Assembly: GCA_921293015.1 (NCBI GenBank)
Contig: OV121085.1
Span: 25,433,911 to 25,497,910 of the forward strand
DNA: 64,000 nt
From: Phorcus lineatus
Taxonomy: Eukaryota > Mollusca > Gastropoda > Trochida > Trochidae
Reading direction: 5' to 3'
This document shows, in pieces, positions 32,565 through 44,372 of this stretch (positions within the stretch are counted from its first letter, which is position 1; every line of letters starts with the position of its first letter). The notes beneath the pieces are model-generated. The model did not search any database. It worked only from the letters and a program-made list of their open reading frames with translations, and was not told the origin of the DNA. A program made the translations under genes and the position numbers.

Positions 32565-32812
32565 TAGTTGATTTTAAATTCATTTAGTGCTTACAGAGAA
32601 AATGTTCCCAAAATATAATAGAGAGCAAGTATAGAAGAGTATGTAAATGAATCAAAGTATACTTATCGCTTAACTGCAATATTATGTTAAGACATCTTGT
32701 CTCGTACAATGGACAATTTTGGTGATGTATCTCACCTGGCGAACAAACGGGTATGCATCTTAGTGTGGAACATCAACAATACAGAGGCTTATGAGCAACT
32801 ATTTTGGATTGT
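32565..32812. repeat. Dispersed repeat family R1, copy 3
   Basis: Shares CATCTTGTCTCGTACAATGG, GGTGATGTATCTCACC, GGAACATCAACAATACAGAGG and the upstream GTATACTTATCGCTTAACTG with copies at 12330 and 16906. Confidence 0.5.
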
Positions 32813-32824
32813 TGATGCTCACAA

Positions 32825-33055
32825 ACATGCAATATAAAACTACATCCACTATCAAAGCCTCTACATCTTAATATATACAAAACAGCTTCTTTGCGAGACT
32901 TCATTTATCATATAGTTTTCACTTTCTCAAACATGATGCGAAAGGTTCCAATTAAATACTCAGTGGTCTCACGGGTGTCAGTTCTCAACATACCTTCAAT
33001 ATAAAGCAAGCATGGATGTCTGGACACATTGATTTTGTAAAACTAAAACGGGCGT
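32825..33055. repeat. Dispersed repeat R3, inverted relative to 43870-44150
   Basis: GATTGTTGATGCTCACAAAC, AAACTACATCCACTATCAAA, CAAAACAGCTTCTTTGC and TGTCTGGACACATTG match the inverse of 43870-44150 in order. It is non-coding. Confidence 0.55.
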
Positions 33056-33403
33056 GTCCGTCATGACAACCCCATCAAAATGTTTAAGTGTTTGATTTTT
33101 GATTGTGACTTGAAATCATAGCTTACATCTATGAATATATTTTTAACTGACATCCTGGCACGGCATATCATTGTACAAGAGGTCCAAGGGGAAAGATAAT
33201 AACTGTTTTATGCTAAAGATTTACAGATGTTATACTCCAATGAGTCAGCATAACTTCTCTACCCAAGAGCATGTAAACCCAATTGCTAACGACTCCTTTA
33301 AAAGATATAATAATAACTTGAGTGCTCAAGATAGATACTAATTAATGATGCGATCAAGAAACCATCTCGTGCGCTCAAGATACTTTAAATCATGCACTCA
33401 AGA
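33056..33403. other. No recognised feature
   Basis: Short AT-rich gap between repeat R3 and the LINE target duplication. Nothing supported. Confidence 0.5.
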
Positions 33404-33759
33404 CAAATCTGAATTAACCTTTGAGAGGGGCGGGGAATGGTAATATCACCCACACATCTTACTTGCAGGCTATTGCATTCTAATTCAACTGAATTTAGGT
33501 TTAATATTTTCTTTCTTTTCCATGTTGAATATTGTAATCCACAAAATTATTTCACATTTGGTGTTAGTCCAGTTCCTCAATTTGTTTACTCCATGAATGC
33601 TTTCGTTTTCTAACCCGCAGATCATGTTTTGTATCTGCCTTGTTCTTTTTTACCTTGTCTGTTCTTTAAACAAAATGACGTTTGTGACCCTCATGTCAAT
33701 TGCTTTGTGTTTACATTGTGCTTTTATGCTTCAAGATTACAAGTTTGCTACGCTAATGT

Positions 33760-34815
33760 GTGAAATTTCCCAGTCTGGTTATGCATGCATATTCATATTG
33801 TTGCCCACTGCCTTGTCCAAATGTAGAATGTATACAGATGACAGTTGATATAGTACAGTATAGACAGGCAGTGGGACAGTTTGCAGTCAAATTACACTTT
33901 AAATCTTTGGTGAAATTATCTGTTTTTATCTATAATCTCAGATTTTTGTGTCTTTACAGTCCAGGTGTAAATATTCTAATCACTATACTTCTACTGTGCT
34001 GTGGAGATGTGCATCCCAACCCTTGTCCTTTTACTCATTCTGACTTAAAAGTAATTCATCTAAATGTTAGAAGTTTAAAAGAAAAGGTTGATATGATAGA
34101 AGCGGAGTTGGGCAATTACGATATAATCTGCTTAACTGAAACGTGGCTACATTCAAAAATAGACAATAAGGAAATCTCAATTCCAGGCTTTCAATTCGCA
34201 AAGATAGAGAAAGCCGTGGAGGCGGGGTGGCAGTGTTTGTTAAGGATAATCTGTGTGCAATGCAAATGCATAACTTGGATACAACTGGGCTTGAGGCCCT
34301 ATGGATACAAATCAAAAGTAAAAAACAAACGTTTCTTATTGGTACATTCTATAGAGCAGACAAAAGTGAAGCTTACTGGGATCTTATTGACGACAGCATT
34401 GCGAATGCTGTAGATTTGAATATCAATTCCATTATTTTAGGGGACTTTAATCTAGATGTTCTAAAGGAAAATCATTCAAAACTAAATTATTTAGAAGCTG
34501 CATACGGATTAAAACAATTAATATCTGAACCAACAAGGATCACCTCTCACTCTCGTACATTGATTGATTTGATATTTGTAACGTGTTTTAACAAAGTCCG
34601 GAATTCGGGAGTTCTAGATCCAATATGTAGTGACCACTGTCCGGTGTATGTTCACATTGAATCAGAAAAACAAAAAGAAAGCTGTTATGAGCGGAAAATT
34701 TATAATTATCCACGAGCGGATATAGACAGTTTGAACCGACAAATAGGAACTATTAACATTAACGTAACCGAAGCCGAACACATAGACTTGATATCGTCAA
34801 AACTTACAATGACTT
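33760..34815 (+). pseudogene. LINE endonuclease domain with 2A-like leader, frameshifted
   Basis: The first frame (33760-34413) has hydrophobic NILITILLLCCGDVHPNPCP near residue 82, then the apurinic-type endonuclease start LKVIHLNVRSLKEK and ICLTETWLHS. The second frame (34227-34817) continues with VAVFVKDNL, ILGDFNLD and CSDHCPVYVH, giving the catalytic Asn, Asp and His. The break is near 34215. The endonuclease nicks target DNA to prime reverse transcription. The leader resembles 2A-type sequences known from some non-LTR elements, but cysteine replaces the usual glycine before the last proline. Confidence 0.8.
34003..34029 (+). other. 2A-like motif GDVHPNPCP
   Basis: Encodes Gly-Asp-Val-His-Pro-Asn-Pro-Cys-Pro directly before the endonuclease. 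Ribosome-skipping 2A motifs end D-V/I-E-x-N-P-G-P. Here Glu is His and the critical Gly is Cys, so skipping activity is not expected in this copy. The resemblance is seen; function is inference. Confidence 0.45.
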
Positions 34816-35396
34816 GATATGCATTTGCGACGCGAATATTCCGAACAAAACCGTACTGATTCGACCGAGAGACCCACTTTGGATGAATAATGAAATACGA
34901 TCACTTCTCAGAAGACGAAATAGGCAACACAAAATCGCTAAAAGATCAAACCGACCACTTGAATGGCTTAAATTCAAATCGCTTAGAAATAAAGTCATAT
35001 CCTCAGTACGTAAAGCAAAAAAACAGCACACAGCTAGAATTGATTCTGCAATTAGTGAATCAATAGGTACAAAAATTTGGTGGAAACTTGTAAAGAATTA
35101 TTTGCAAAATAAAGCAGCTAAGAGTACTTGTCATTCAATTACTGACGATGATATTCTGTATGACGATTTGGACGATGTTACAGAAATAATGAATAGCTAT
35201 TTCACTGGTCAGTCCCAAGTAAAAGATCCTGATGACGACCCCCCTCCCATATATGACCGTTGCGGTAGTACTCTGAATAGTATAATATTGGAGAAGGGGG
35301 AAGTCAAGGATATCTTGTTATCTGTAGATACAACTAAAGCAACGGGCCCGGATAAAATTGGAAACAAAATATTAAAAATGTGTGCTAACTCTTTAG
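34816..35396 (+). pseudogene. LINE linker between endonuclease and reverse transcriptase
   Basis: The frame from 34814 reads RDPLWMNNEIRSLLRRRNRQH, a basic stretch, KIWWKLVKNYL, and TTKATGPDKIGNKILKMCANSL, the usual lead-in to the RT domain. It is out of frame with the endonuclease (shift near 34810) and is cut by the MITE after 35396. Confidence 0.75.
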
Positions 35397-35779
35397 TACG
35401 GTGGCATATTAGGGCCATCTGTTTTTTTATTTTTATCTTGAAATTTCAAGAAAAAAGTTGAAATTTCAACATATCCATCTTGAAATTTCAAGATGATAAG
35501 TTGAAATTTCAAGATATTAAGTTGAAATTTCAAGATATTAAGTTGAAATTTCAACTTATCAATTTAAACTTATTTATCTTGAAATTTCAACATAAGTATC
35601 TTGAAATTTCAACTTATCATCTTGAAATTTCAACTTAATATCTTGAAATTTCAACTTATCATCTTGAAATTTCAACTTATCATCTTGAAATTTCAAGATG
35701 GACATGTTGAAATTTCAACTTTTTTCTTGAAATTTCAAGATAAAAATAAAAAAACAGATGGCCCTAATATGCCACCGTA
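35397..35779. mobile_element. 383-bp palindromic MITE built of TTGAAATTTCAA units
   Basis: CTTTAG flanks it at 35391-35396 and 35780-35785. The ends TACGGTGGCATATTAGGGCC and the inverse are perfect, and the inversion continues inward through CATCTGTTTTTTTATTTTTA. The interior is a run of about 14 TTGAAATTTCAA palindromes separated by short spacers such as AGATATTAAG and CTTATCATC. Removing the insert and one CTTTAG restores A-N-S-L-A-P-I-L in the LINE. Confidence 0.85.
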
Positions 35780-37527
35780 CTTTAGCACCGATTCTAACTA
35801 AATTATTCAACCTGTCCTTAAAATTTTCGAAATTCCCTACGCCTTGGAAAGAGGCATATATAACCCCTATCCATAAAACCGGTAATTTATACGATTGCTC
35901 AAATTATAGACCAGTAGCCTTAACAAGTTGTATAGCTAAAGTTTTTGAAAAATGTATCTTTAAATATGTGAACAATTTTCTAAAAGACAATAACCTTCTC
36001 TCGAATTTACAATCCGGATTTACCCCTGGCGATTCTACAACTAATCAACTGACTTACCTATATGATTTCATAGCCAAAGCACTTGACGATGGTAAAGAAG
36101 TAAGGGCGGTATTCTGCGATGTTAGTAAAGCATTCGATAAAGTTTGGCATAAAGGCATACTGCAAAAATTGAAATCGTACGGAATTGAAGGTAGCTTATT
36201 AAAATGGTTTGAAAGTTATCTAAACGATAGAACCCAGAGGGTTGTCATCAATGGACACGCGTCAAACCCTCAACCTGTCTTAGCAGGCGTCCCTCAAGGT
36301 TCCGTTTTGGGACCTCTGTTGTTTATAATATACATTAATGATATTGTAGATGATATTGATAGTAACATCAGACTTTTCGCAGATGATACTTCTCTTTACG
36401 TTATAATTGACGACCCCGACAAAGCTGCCAACTGTTTGAATAATGACCTATTGCTAATTTCAAAGTGGGCGAAAAAATGGAAAGTGTCATTTAATCCTAA
36501 AAAAACGAAATCAATTCAGTTTAGTAGAAAGATAAACCGAAACACTAAACCGAATCTCACAATGGACGGAGAAAGAATTCAGGAAGTAGAACACTATAAG
36601 CATTTAGGTCTGACTCTTCAAAATAATTGTCACTGGGATATTCACATAAACTCGATTATCAATAAAGTTAGCCCTTTGATAAACTGCTTAAGGAGCCTAA
36701 AATATCGTTTATCACGAAAAAGTTTGGATATTATTTATAAATCTTTCATCTTGCCAACTTTTGACTATTGCGGCCACATTTGGGATAATTGCACCAAACA
36801 ACAGTGCATTTTACTCGAAAACTTGAATCTAGACGCATTGAGATCAATTTGTGGAGCAGTCCGCGGGACAAGCCATAACAGTATTTATGAAGAAACTAAT
36901 CAAAAACCCCTATCGGAACGTAGAAATATATCTAAATTGACAACGTTCTACAAAATGAAGAATAATATCGCGCCTCAATATCTATGTAATCTTCTACCTC
37001 CAATACCTAACAATAACTACAACCTCAGAGAAAATTCATCCGTCCGAACTGTCAAATGTAGGACAGCGTTATATGCAAGATCGTTTTTACCTGAAACAAT
37101 AAAACTGTGGAATTCCTTAACTCCTGACGTTCAAAGTATTGATACATTATCCGGTTTCAGAAATTCAGTTCAAGGACCCGGCAATAAAACTACTACTTTC
37201 GATCTTAACTATGGTCCACGAATTTGCCAGATCTTCCACTCTCGCCTCAGGCTCCACTGTAGTGACTTGAACGCTGATAAGTTCAACAGACATATCATCG
37301 AAAGCCCGGCCTGCTCCTGTGGTCACCCAGTCGAAAACGCTGTCCACTATTTCTTCACTTGCCATAAGTACATAGAATTAAGACAGAAATCATTCTTTTA
37401 TCTGAAAGGATTTGGTATCAAAACGGTTCTGCGGGGATGCACATCGCTCTCATTAAGTGATTCCAATAGATTATTGAACTCTATTCATCATTACATAATG
37501 AAATCAGATCGATTTGATATTTCATAA
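35780..37527 (+). pseudogene. LINE reverse transcriptase and C-terminal domain, open frame
   Basis: About 580 codons uninterrupted: APILTKLFNLSLKFSKFPTPW, CSNYRPVALTSC, FCDVSKAFDKVWH, GVPQGSVLGPLLFIIYINDI, IRLFADDTSLY, the thumb region KHLGLTLQNNCHWD, then SRLRLHCSDLNADKF and CSCGHPVENAVHYFFTCHKY at the C-terminus. All RT motifs, including the three catalytic aspartates, are intact here, unlike the upstream part. The stop is at 37525-37527. The methionine at 35758 lies in the MITE and is not a natural start. Confidence 0.85.
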
Positions 37528-37749
37528 TGACTGCCAAACAAGCGAAATGTTATTCATGCATAACTACTATCTATGAAGCTATGATTGCAATCAGATATGT
37601 GTCACTACCATAAAGTTGTATATATATATATTTTCTCATATGTAATTGCTTCGGAGCGGCCTTAAAATAAGCACCTAGGAGCTTGTTGGCCAATCCATTC
37701 ATGATTTGTACATTTTCATGAATAAATATGTTTAAATCAAATCTGAATA

Positions 37750-37985
37750 GAATTTGTTATATTTAGGCCTCTGCACATTTTAAAGGCTGATGTTTGATTT
37801 TGTTTTTAAAACTTATAATTGACCTGGCTATATATGGCAATTTTGGATATTTATGCAAGCTGAATAAAATGTTTTGACTATATATCAGCACATCTATGGT
37901 ATCAAAGCAAAATAAAATCTAAAAAAACCAATATTTCGAAAATAGCGGTCTTAACTTTGTGAACTTAATTCCGCTTCCTGTAAGT
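37750..37985. other. No recognised feature
   Basis: AT-rich spacer between the LINE and the putative MYO6 promoter. Confidence 0.5.
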
Positions 37986-38179
37986 TTTGAGTTGTGGTGA
38001 CGTCACCATTTACCTGTCAATGGTAGTTTTGGTGAAAGAGTCAAACCTGTCTAAAATTAACAAAATTAAGTAACCATCCTTTTGAACATGTTCACGAGTA
38101 GTTTTCCTTACTTCGAAATCGCAATGGATTTTGCGATCAGGACGAAGATAGTTTGATAGCTACTCGAAGGGACTATTTC
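37986..38179 (+). promoter_or_regulatory. Putative MYO6 promoter region with a CRE
   Basis: A GTGACGTCAC palindrome (core TGACGTCA at 37998-38005) lies about 300 bp before a strong splice donor at 38304. No TATA box is evident. Assignment to MYO6 rests on it being the nearest promoter-like block upstream on the same strand. Confidence 0.35.
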
Positions 38180-38303
38180 TCCAGGTGTGTGCGGAAGGAT
38201 ACCGTCTCGCAATACGTGCGACTACCGGTTCAGGTGTTGCTCCGGTTGATGATCGCTGAAGCTGGACAAAGTTCTTCTGTGAGATACACGGTTATTAACA
38301 CAG
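38180..38303 (+). other. Candidate non-coding first exon of MYO6
   Basis: The sequence AACACAG|GTAAGC at 38297-38309 is a strong donor preceded by GC-richer, CpG-containing sequence. The coding exon at 44234 has only 22 nt of leader after its acceptor, so an upstream 5' UTR exon is required. This is the best candidate that I see. The start is approximate. Confidence 0.4.
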
Positions 38304-40626
38304 GTAAGCATATAGTTATTCCCTCATAACCCCCACTCCCTGTTCGGCGCTGTGTGCCAGCAAAAGTATAGATCTCTCTCTGTCTGTGTACACGGAAGCC
38401 ACCGCCCATGTTGGGACACCTGATCGTTGATCAAGTTCGGGCTTAGTGGTGCGTCTCTATCTATATATATCCTGTAACTCAATTGCACGTCCGGGGAACC
38501 TTTGCTAGAACCGTCCTCATCATGGGGTACACGAGATGTCAGTCTGGATCGCTGGACCAGCACGACGTGCAGATTTTCTGCTACTTCAACGTGTGTATTG
38601 ACCGATGCTGATGTTTGTTTGCCGAGATCAGTTTGCAACAAGTGTGTTAGAGCTTGGAGAAATACCACAAAGTAACAATTCTTATCTCAAACAAAGTCGA
38701 ACCTCTATACAGGACTTTTGTTTCAGTAATAAGATAATTATTGATAAAAAAATGAATCTTCAACATGAAGTTACATGAACTGATCCGTTAGTATTGGTTG
38801 CCACACCCATATTAGTTATTCACATAAATAATATTATAATTACTACAGATAACATATGCAAATATGTGATGGTTTGGTAGTGTTCAGAAGTAAGCTCAGA
38901 GACTGACATGACCCAGCCCATTTATGTGTCACAGGCCTGCCGGCTCCTTTGGTCTGAGTGAGTGACACTCAAATTCTCTCCATACATTTCCTACAAGGGA
39001 CTGCACAGGAAACATTCATGTGTGCTGCCTAAAACAACAATCATTCTGCAATTACAATAAGTAAAGAATGCTCCCCCCCCCCCCCCCCAAATTTTGTAGG
39101 CATTGACCCTTAAACTCCACACAAGTAAAGAAGATGTTAATCTGAGAGTTAAAAGCAATAGGTTTTATAGAAGAGTGCTTTCTGTAAAGGTGTGTTGTAT
39201 ATGGGGGAAGGATGGCATGACCCCTTGGTTGAACGTACCGCCTCAAATTATTTCAGGTGTGAAGGTACAGCAGGTCAGGCAAATGTACAACATTGGTTTA
39301 TGGAATCACCTGGGACAAAGGAGAGACTATTGATTCAGGGCTGGGTTATGTAATGGATTGATGCTGATGCCAGGATGATAGGGTGTGAGAAGCTGGTCAC
39401 CAGCTGCTCAGATGTGAGGGGGAGGAGGTAGACAATGGCAGACTGGTCTGCCAGTAGGGGTGCTAATTAACCAGGTGTAGCAAAGGACCACTTACATTAT
39501 TGTCCTCTGTATATATACTTTGTATAGTTCTGTACTGCACTCAGAGGTGCTCACTTGGGAACATGACACAGAATAGTGGCCTGTACCGCACCAAAGAGTA
39601 GATACTTTGACGTAACTCCACTGCTACAACAGGTAGGTTGCCGGGTGGAGATTCAGATATTTATGAACGGTAAAATTCATTTTGCAGTTGTTGTGAGGGG
39701 AGAATGAGGATTTTGAAAACTTGGCATCACTGAGGTTGACGCAAACTGATATGTTTCTTGTAAAATATTAATCAATCTTGTTCTATGGTGTATCATCATG
39801 TGATAATAAACATCAAATAGATATTTATTGTATGACTTCATATGATGCATGTTTGAAGGTTCAGCCATTGATCAGTTCTTTATCGCTGTTTATGTTAGCT
39901 CTTCATTGGACTTGAATTACATCAATACACAGTGATAGTCCTATGTCTATAACAGAGATGGATAGGTAGTGCCTCTTTGCGTGCAAGGGCTGTGGTGAAG
40001 ATTTCTCACTGGCAGATATGTGTTGAGAAAACCGACAATGCTTACAATGAAGGTCATAGTAATGAAGTTTCATCATAATCGCAGCATTCCCTGAACTTTA
40101 AACTTCCCTTTCCTGAGAATGAGATTAACGTACAAAGAAAAGCTGCCTTTTTATCCAAGTTTTAGAGTTAAAGACCAGGTCAACAAAGGTTCACAGCCTT
40201 CAATGGCCTTTCAAGTTGTGTTTTCATTCATGAATGATTGAACAACTTCATTATCTTGAGAGTCAATATTAAAATGTACAATATTGACAATATATTATGT
40301 TCTCAATAGCATATTATCATATTGCAAAAATATGATAAACATAAGATTGGGAAAAAATACCCTATTGAAGAAGACCTGGAAAGCATTGATAGAAGAATGT
40401 ACTGAAGGCCAAACTGCTACTGAGTAAGCCAGTGGATCCAACTAAAGTAAAAACCTCAGTTTTGATGATAATGAGACCGATGTTCATCTGATATCTGTGT
40501 TTTTGTCCTAGCAGACTTGTCATTGAGGTGACTCTATATAAGTATTTAATCACTATTCCAGGTAGTAATCCTCTGCTTGCTAAGGAGTTGTCATAAGTAT
40601 GGTTCATCTTCTGAGGAATGGTCTAA

Positions 40627-40945
40627 CGTTAGTCATTGTGCAGGATAAGGGTTATGTATGTCTTTCAATCTTTGTGAGGCTGTGGTTTGAAGCTAGTTAG
40701 TTATTGTGCAGGATAAGGGTTATATATGTCTTTCAATCTTTGAGAGGCTGTGGTTTGAAGCTAGTTAGTTATTGTGCAGGATAAGGGTTATGTATGTCTT
40801 AAAATCTTTGTGAGGCTGTGGTTTGAAGCTAGTTAGTTATTGTGCAGGATAAGGGTTATGTATGTCTTAAAATCTTTGTGAGGCTGTGTAAGGCTGTGGT
40901 TCGAAGCTAGTTAGTTATTGAGCAGGATGTCTTGAAGTAAATCTT
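40627..40945 (+). repeat. 68-bp minisatellite, about 4.5 copies
   Basis: The unit runs AGTTATTGTGCAGGATAAGG ... TTTGTGAGGCTGTGGTTTGAAGCTAGTT. Copies differ by a few bases (CTTTCAATC versus CTTAAAATC). The last unit is truncated. Confidence 0.9.
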
Positions 40946-43869
40946 TTTGAGGCTGTGTGAGGAACCGGCACTGCATCCAAGTCTAAGTGAGTGGCTCCCG
41001 CTAGCTATGGAGTGCTACCTTTAGATAGAGGCAAGATGAGGAAGGGTGGGCTAACCTTTACTGCGTTGACTCACTCGCTCTCTCGCACACTGAGCATGTT
41101 GATAACACGACCTGACCCAGCCTTCCCGCTTTCTCCGCTTTCATTCTTGCCAGTTTACTAAATAATTAGATTGGACAAAGTCAGTTGTTTTGTTGCAAGA
41201 TAAAAAAAATCATACCTAATATTTGAATTTAAAAAAACTCAAATTTTTATGAATAAGTAAAGGCTTTTAACTTTACCTATTTTCTTCATGTCACCCGTAG
41301 TAATAGGTTGGATAGTCAATTACATCTTCCAGATATATAGTCAACAATGAAATATTGCTCATGTTTCTGAGGGTGATATATACAAACAACAGGTGTAATT
41401 TTATGTAAGTTGCTCATTGACTCTGAACTTTTACCTTAATTACCACCTTTATATCCTCTTACAAAACATGGGCTTTTTTAAATATTTTAAAGAAAGAAAC
41501 TCTTGTGACCTGTGTACTGTGCAGATTATTTCTTAGATGATGGTACCCTTTTGATCATTATTACATGGAAAAAAGTTTGAAATCAACTTTTAAGCTCAAC
41601 CACTCTCAAATATGATTACATGAATTTCTTTATTTGCCTATATTGAAACAAAAACAGATAAATATTGTTCTGAAAGGGTCCATTGTTGTGGGAGTCAACC
41701 AAGCACAATGTGGTACAGGGGAAGTGACTCGATAGAAATGAAAGTTTTTGTTGAAGCAAGTCAGTGTAGCCATAGCAAACATGGAGAGTTCAAACACAGC
41801 TCTACAGGCAGGCCAGCAGGCAGACAGACAAACAGGTGGCTTTCTTTTTCCTGTTTTTGATACCAATCCCTGTCCCACGACCCACACTCCTGATCAGAGT
41901 TCTTCACATAATGCTAAAAATATTTCCTGTTTCAGTCAGAGAAGTAAAGATTAGTTAAACTTTTCAGTGAGAAAGTGACTAGTGAATATCTTAACACAGA
42001 CTAAGGTGTCTGTCTGACATGCAGATGTTCATGTTCACTGTGTGTGTGATAAAGTTTTCATATGGCCAAGAGGACAAGAAGCTAATGCAATGTTGAAAAA
42101 AATACTGGCACTTGTGCCCTGTGACAAATGAACTTTGAAATTGCAATATAGACATGGTCTGGTCTGTTTGTGTGAGCAAGTGGTCAAGACGGTGGTAGGA
42201 GGCATGTGGTCTGACCCTGGCATGTTTGTTCCTCCTACAGTTGGCCCTCCAGTATCACCTGGTGCTTGTGCTGCACAACTTGCGTTATTGTGCAGCTCTC
42301 CTTAAATAACACCGTCTTAAGTCTGCATCATTGCGGTGGCTTTTGTAGTTTTCCCCATTACATTTTCATCTGATGTCACGGGGCTCCAGAATACAAGTCA
42401 GATATTGTTTACGTGTGTGAAATTGACTTGTCACAACAAAGTATAATTTGTACATGTCTGACAACAGTGAAACTCCAATATAGCACAGGAACTTTCTCAT
42501 TCTGCATGGTAACTGAACAAGAATCGTTCATTTTAACACAATACAATTCCTCAAGGAGCATGTACATCCACAACCCCTATAACACTTTTCGTGAGAATAT
42601 CCAATATTGAAGCTATTAACATCGAACAAATACTTTCATTGAAAAAATGTCTATCAAAACCTCATAATTAATATATATAAATTTAAAAATGGTTCTTATC
42701 TTTTTGGATAACATCTGTTTGATGGTTGAACACTTATCACATTGGCCCTCCATGCCATAATTCTGCAGAGAAAATATACCAAAGTGATTTGATACCAAAT
42801 AAGATATGCCACAAATAGAACATCTGAATTATTTTTTAAAATAATCTTAGTTTACGCAAGATTTATCTTGACCATTAATTTCAGGAAAGCTTTGTACTTG
42901 TCAACAAAGAATTTGTAAGACCTAGTTAGGACTGGTCAATCATGAACAAAATAGGGGTGTTGTTTATCGGGGAAATATCATTACATTGGATATTAGACAA
43001 CTTATAATCATATGATGTGTTTACAGTTGTAGAATTTCTTGAAACATTTTCATGTTTCTCTCCATGAGAATTTACCAGTTTAAGAAGTATTCTTTCGGAT
43101 AGCTCTAACTAAAATGATTGCCACACCTATAACATAATACTAATGATAACGAATATGGAGGGTAGAAAGTCAACCTCTTCAGATTTTCTTCAGATGTTCC
43201 AATGTATATTGTGAAGGAGTTTTGATGTATTACCAATATGAATTTAGAGAAACCATTACATTTGTGTCGTGCATCAAGGAGAACATAAAGATTTCAGTTT
43301 GCTGTGCAGACATTCTATTAAAATAACACATTTTTATTGACATTTTCAAATAATATCTGTCTTTCTGAGATTTGTAAGTTGTATGCCTAGAACAAATATA
43401 TAGATGAGGTAAAAAGGATAAAATTGCAGAAAACTGTCCATAAAATATTTATCTAAAAGAAATAACTCATTTATTTACAGATTAAACGTGTGGACTATAA
43501 CTATTGTTGAGTACATTTACACTTTATAACACTCTATATAGCCAACTCTATGTGCTTGTTGATTTTGTAATAGATACAGATAGGAGGTGTTAAGAATTTG
43601 TTTCATTCTGTCCATCCATCTTCCAGCTAAGTCAGAATTCTTAGTGCTTACCGGTATGTACATCAGCTTAGTAAGGAAGCTCAAGGATGAGCATAGGGGG
43701 TGGTTACACAAAGCAATTCTCATTTAAGAGTACATTAATGTTTTCATATTTTTTCTCCTCTTCCAGAACCGCTCACACCCACAAAACTGAAATGTTTGAA
43801 AGCATGTTCTTTTTGTTCAGACATTCAGTTAAGAAGCTCAAACTTTTTGATTTTTTCAATTCTTGAGAT

Positions 43870-44150
43870 TTTGATTTACAGAATGAATGTGTCCAGACAC
43901 CCATTCTTTCGGTGTTTATTATATGGTGAGAACTGCCACCTGTGAGACCATTCAGTATTGAGTGTTAAACTTTGACATCATGTTTAAGAAAGTGAAACAG
44001 TACAGTAAATGAAGTCCTAATTACACAGACGTCTTAACATGATAGGTAGTGTCTAGCAAAGAAGCTGTTTTGTAAATAGGGTAGAGGCTGTAATAGGTGG
44101 ATGTAGTTCTAAATTGTGTGTTTATGTGCATCAACAATCAACCATGCTTT
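43870..44150. repeat. Dispersed repeat R3, second copy
   Basis: Inverted relative to 32825-33055. It ends about 85 bp before the acceptor of the first MYO6 coding exon. Confidence 0.55.
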
Positions 44151-44255
44151 CCAGTGAACTTCTACCTATCTCAAAAAGAAAAGTAATACTTGTTAAATAT
44201 TTATTGCTGATATGAACATTTTGGATCTCTCAGGTGTTGAAGGCGACCTGTCAGC

Positions 44256-44372
44256 ATGGATGGGGGGAAGAAGGTGTGGGTGCCCCACCCTACCGAGGGA
44301 TTCAAACTGGGCCGCATCATCGACATAGGATCAGACTCCATCTCCATAGAGCCTTTTGATGCACCTGGCACG
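44256..44372 (+). CDS. MYO6: MYO6 coding exon 1
   Basis: The exon begins at 44234 after CTCTCAG, with ATG at 44256. It encodes 39 residues, [19 protein letters not shown] to DAPGT, the class VI N-terminal domain. Donor GTGAGT. The first ATG of the exon is used and aligns with the family start. Confidence 0.93.

Larger units (their letters stand above)
33415..37737 (+). mobile_element. Near full-length CR1/Jockey-type LINE with 11-bp target duplication
   Basis: CAAATCTGAAT flanks the copy at 33404-33414 and 37738-37748. The 3' terminus (TTGGCCAATCC, AATATGTTTAAAT) matches that of the truncated copy at 23090-25041. Order: about 350-500 bp of 5' leader, endonuclease, linker, reverse transcriptase, C-terminal cysteine motif, short 3' UTR. 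A palindromic MITE is inserted at 35397-35779, and frameshifts near 34215 and 34810 inactivate it. Without the MITE the element is about 3.9 kb. No separate ORF1 is seen. Confidence 0.8.
38304..44233 (+). other. MYO6 putative intron 1
   Basis: Contains a C-rich run at 39071-39088, a 68-bp minisatellite at 40627-40945 and repeat R3 at 43870-44150. The rest (38.3-40.6 kb, 41.0-43.8 kb) shows no gene, transposon end or conserved frame that I can support. A CAG|GTAGGT donor-like site near 39630 could mark an alternative leader exon. Confidence 0.4.

Noticed and set aside
38324..38668. 114-codon minus-strand frame near the MYO6 promoter
   Set aside because: No domain, composition or splice context supports it; it overlaps intron and leader sequence of MYO6.
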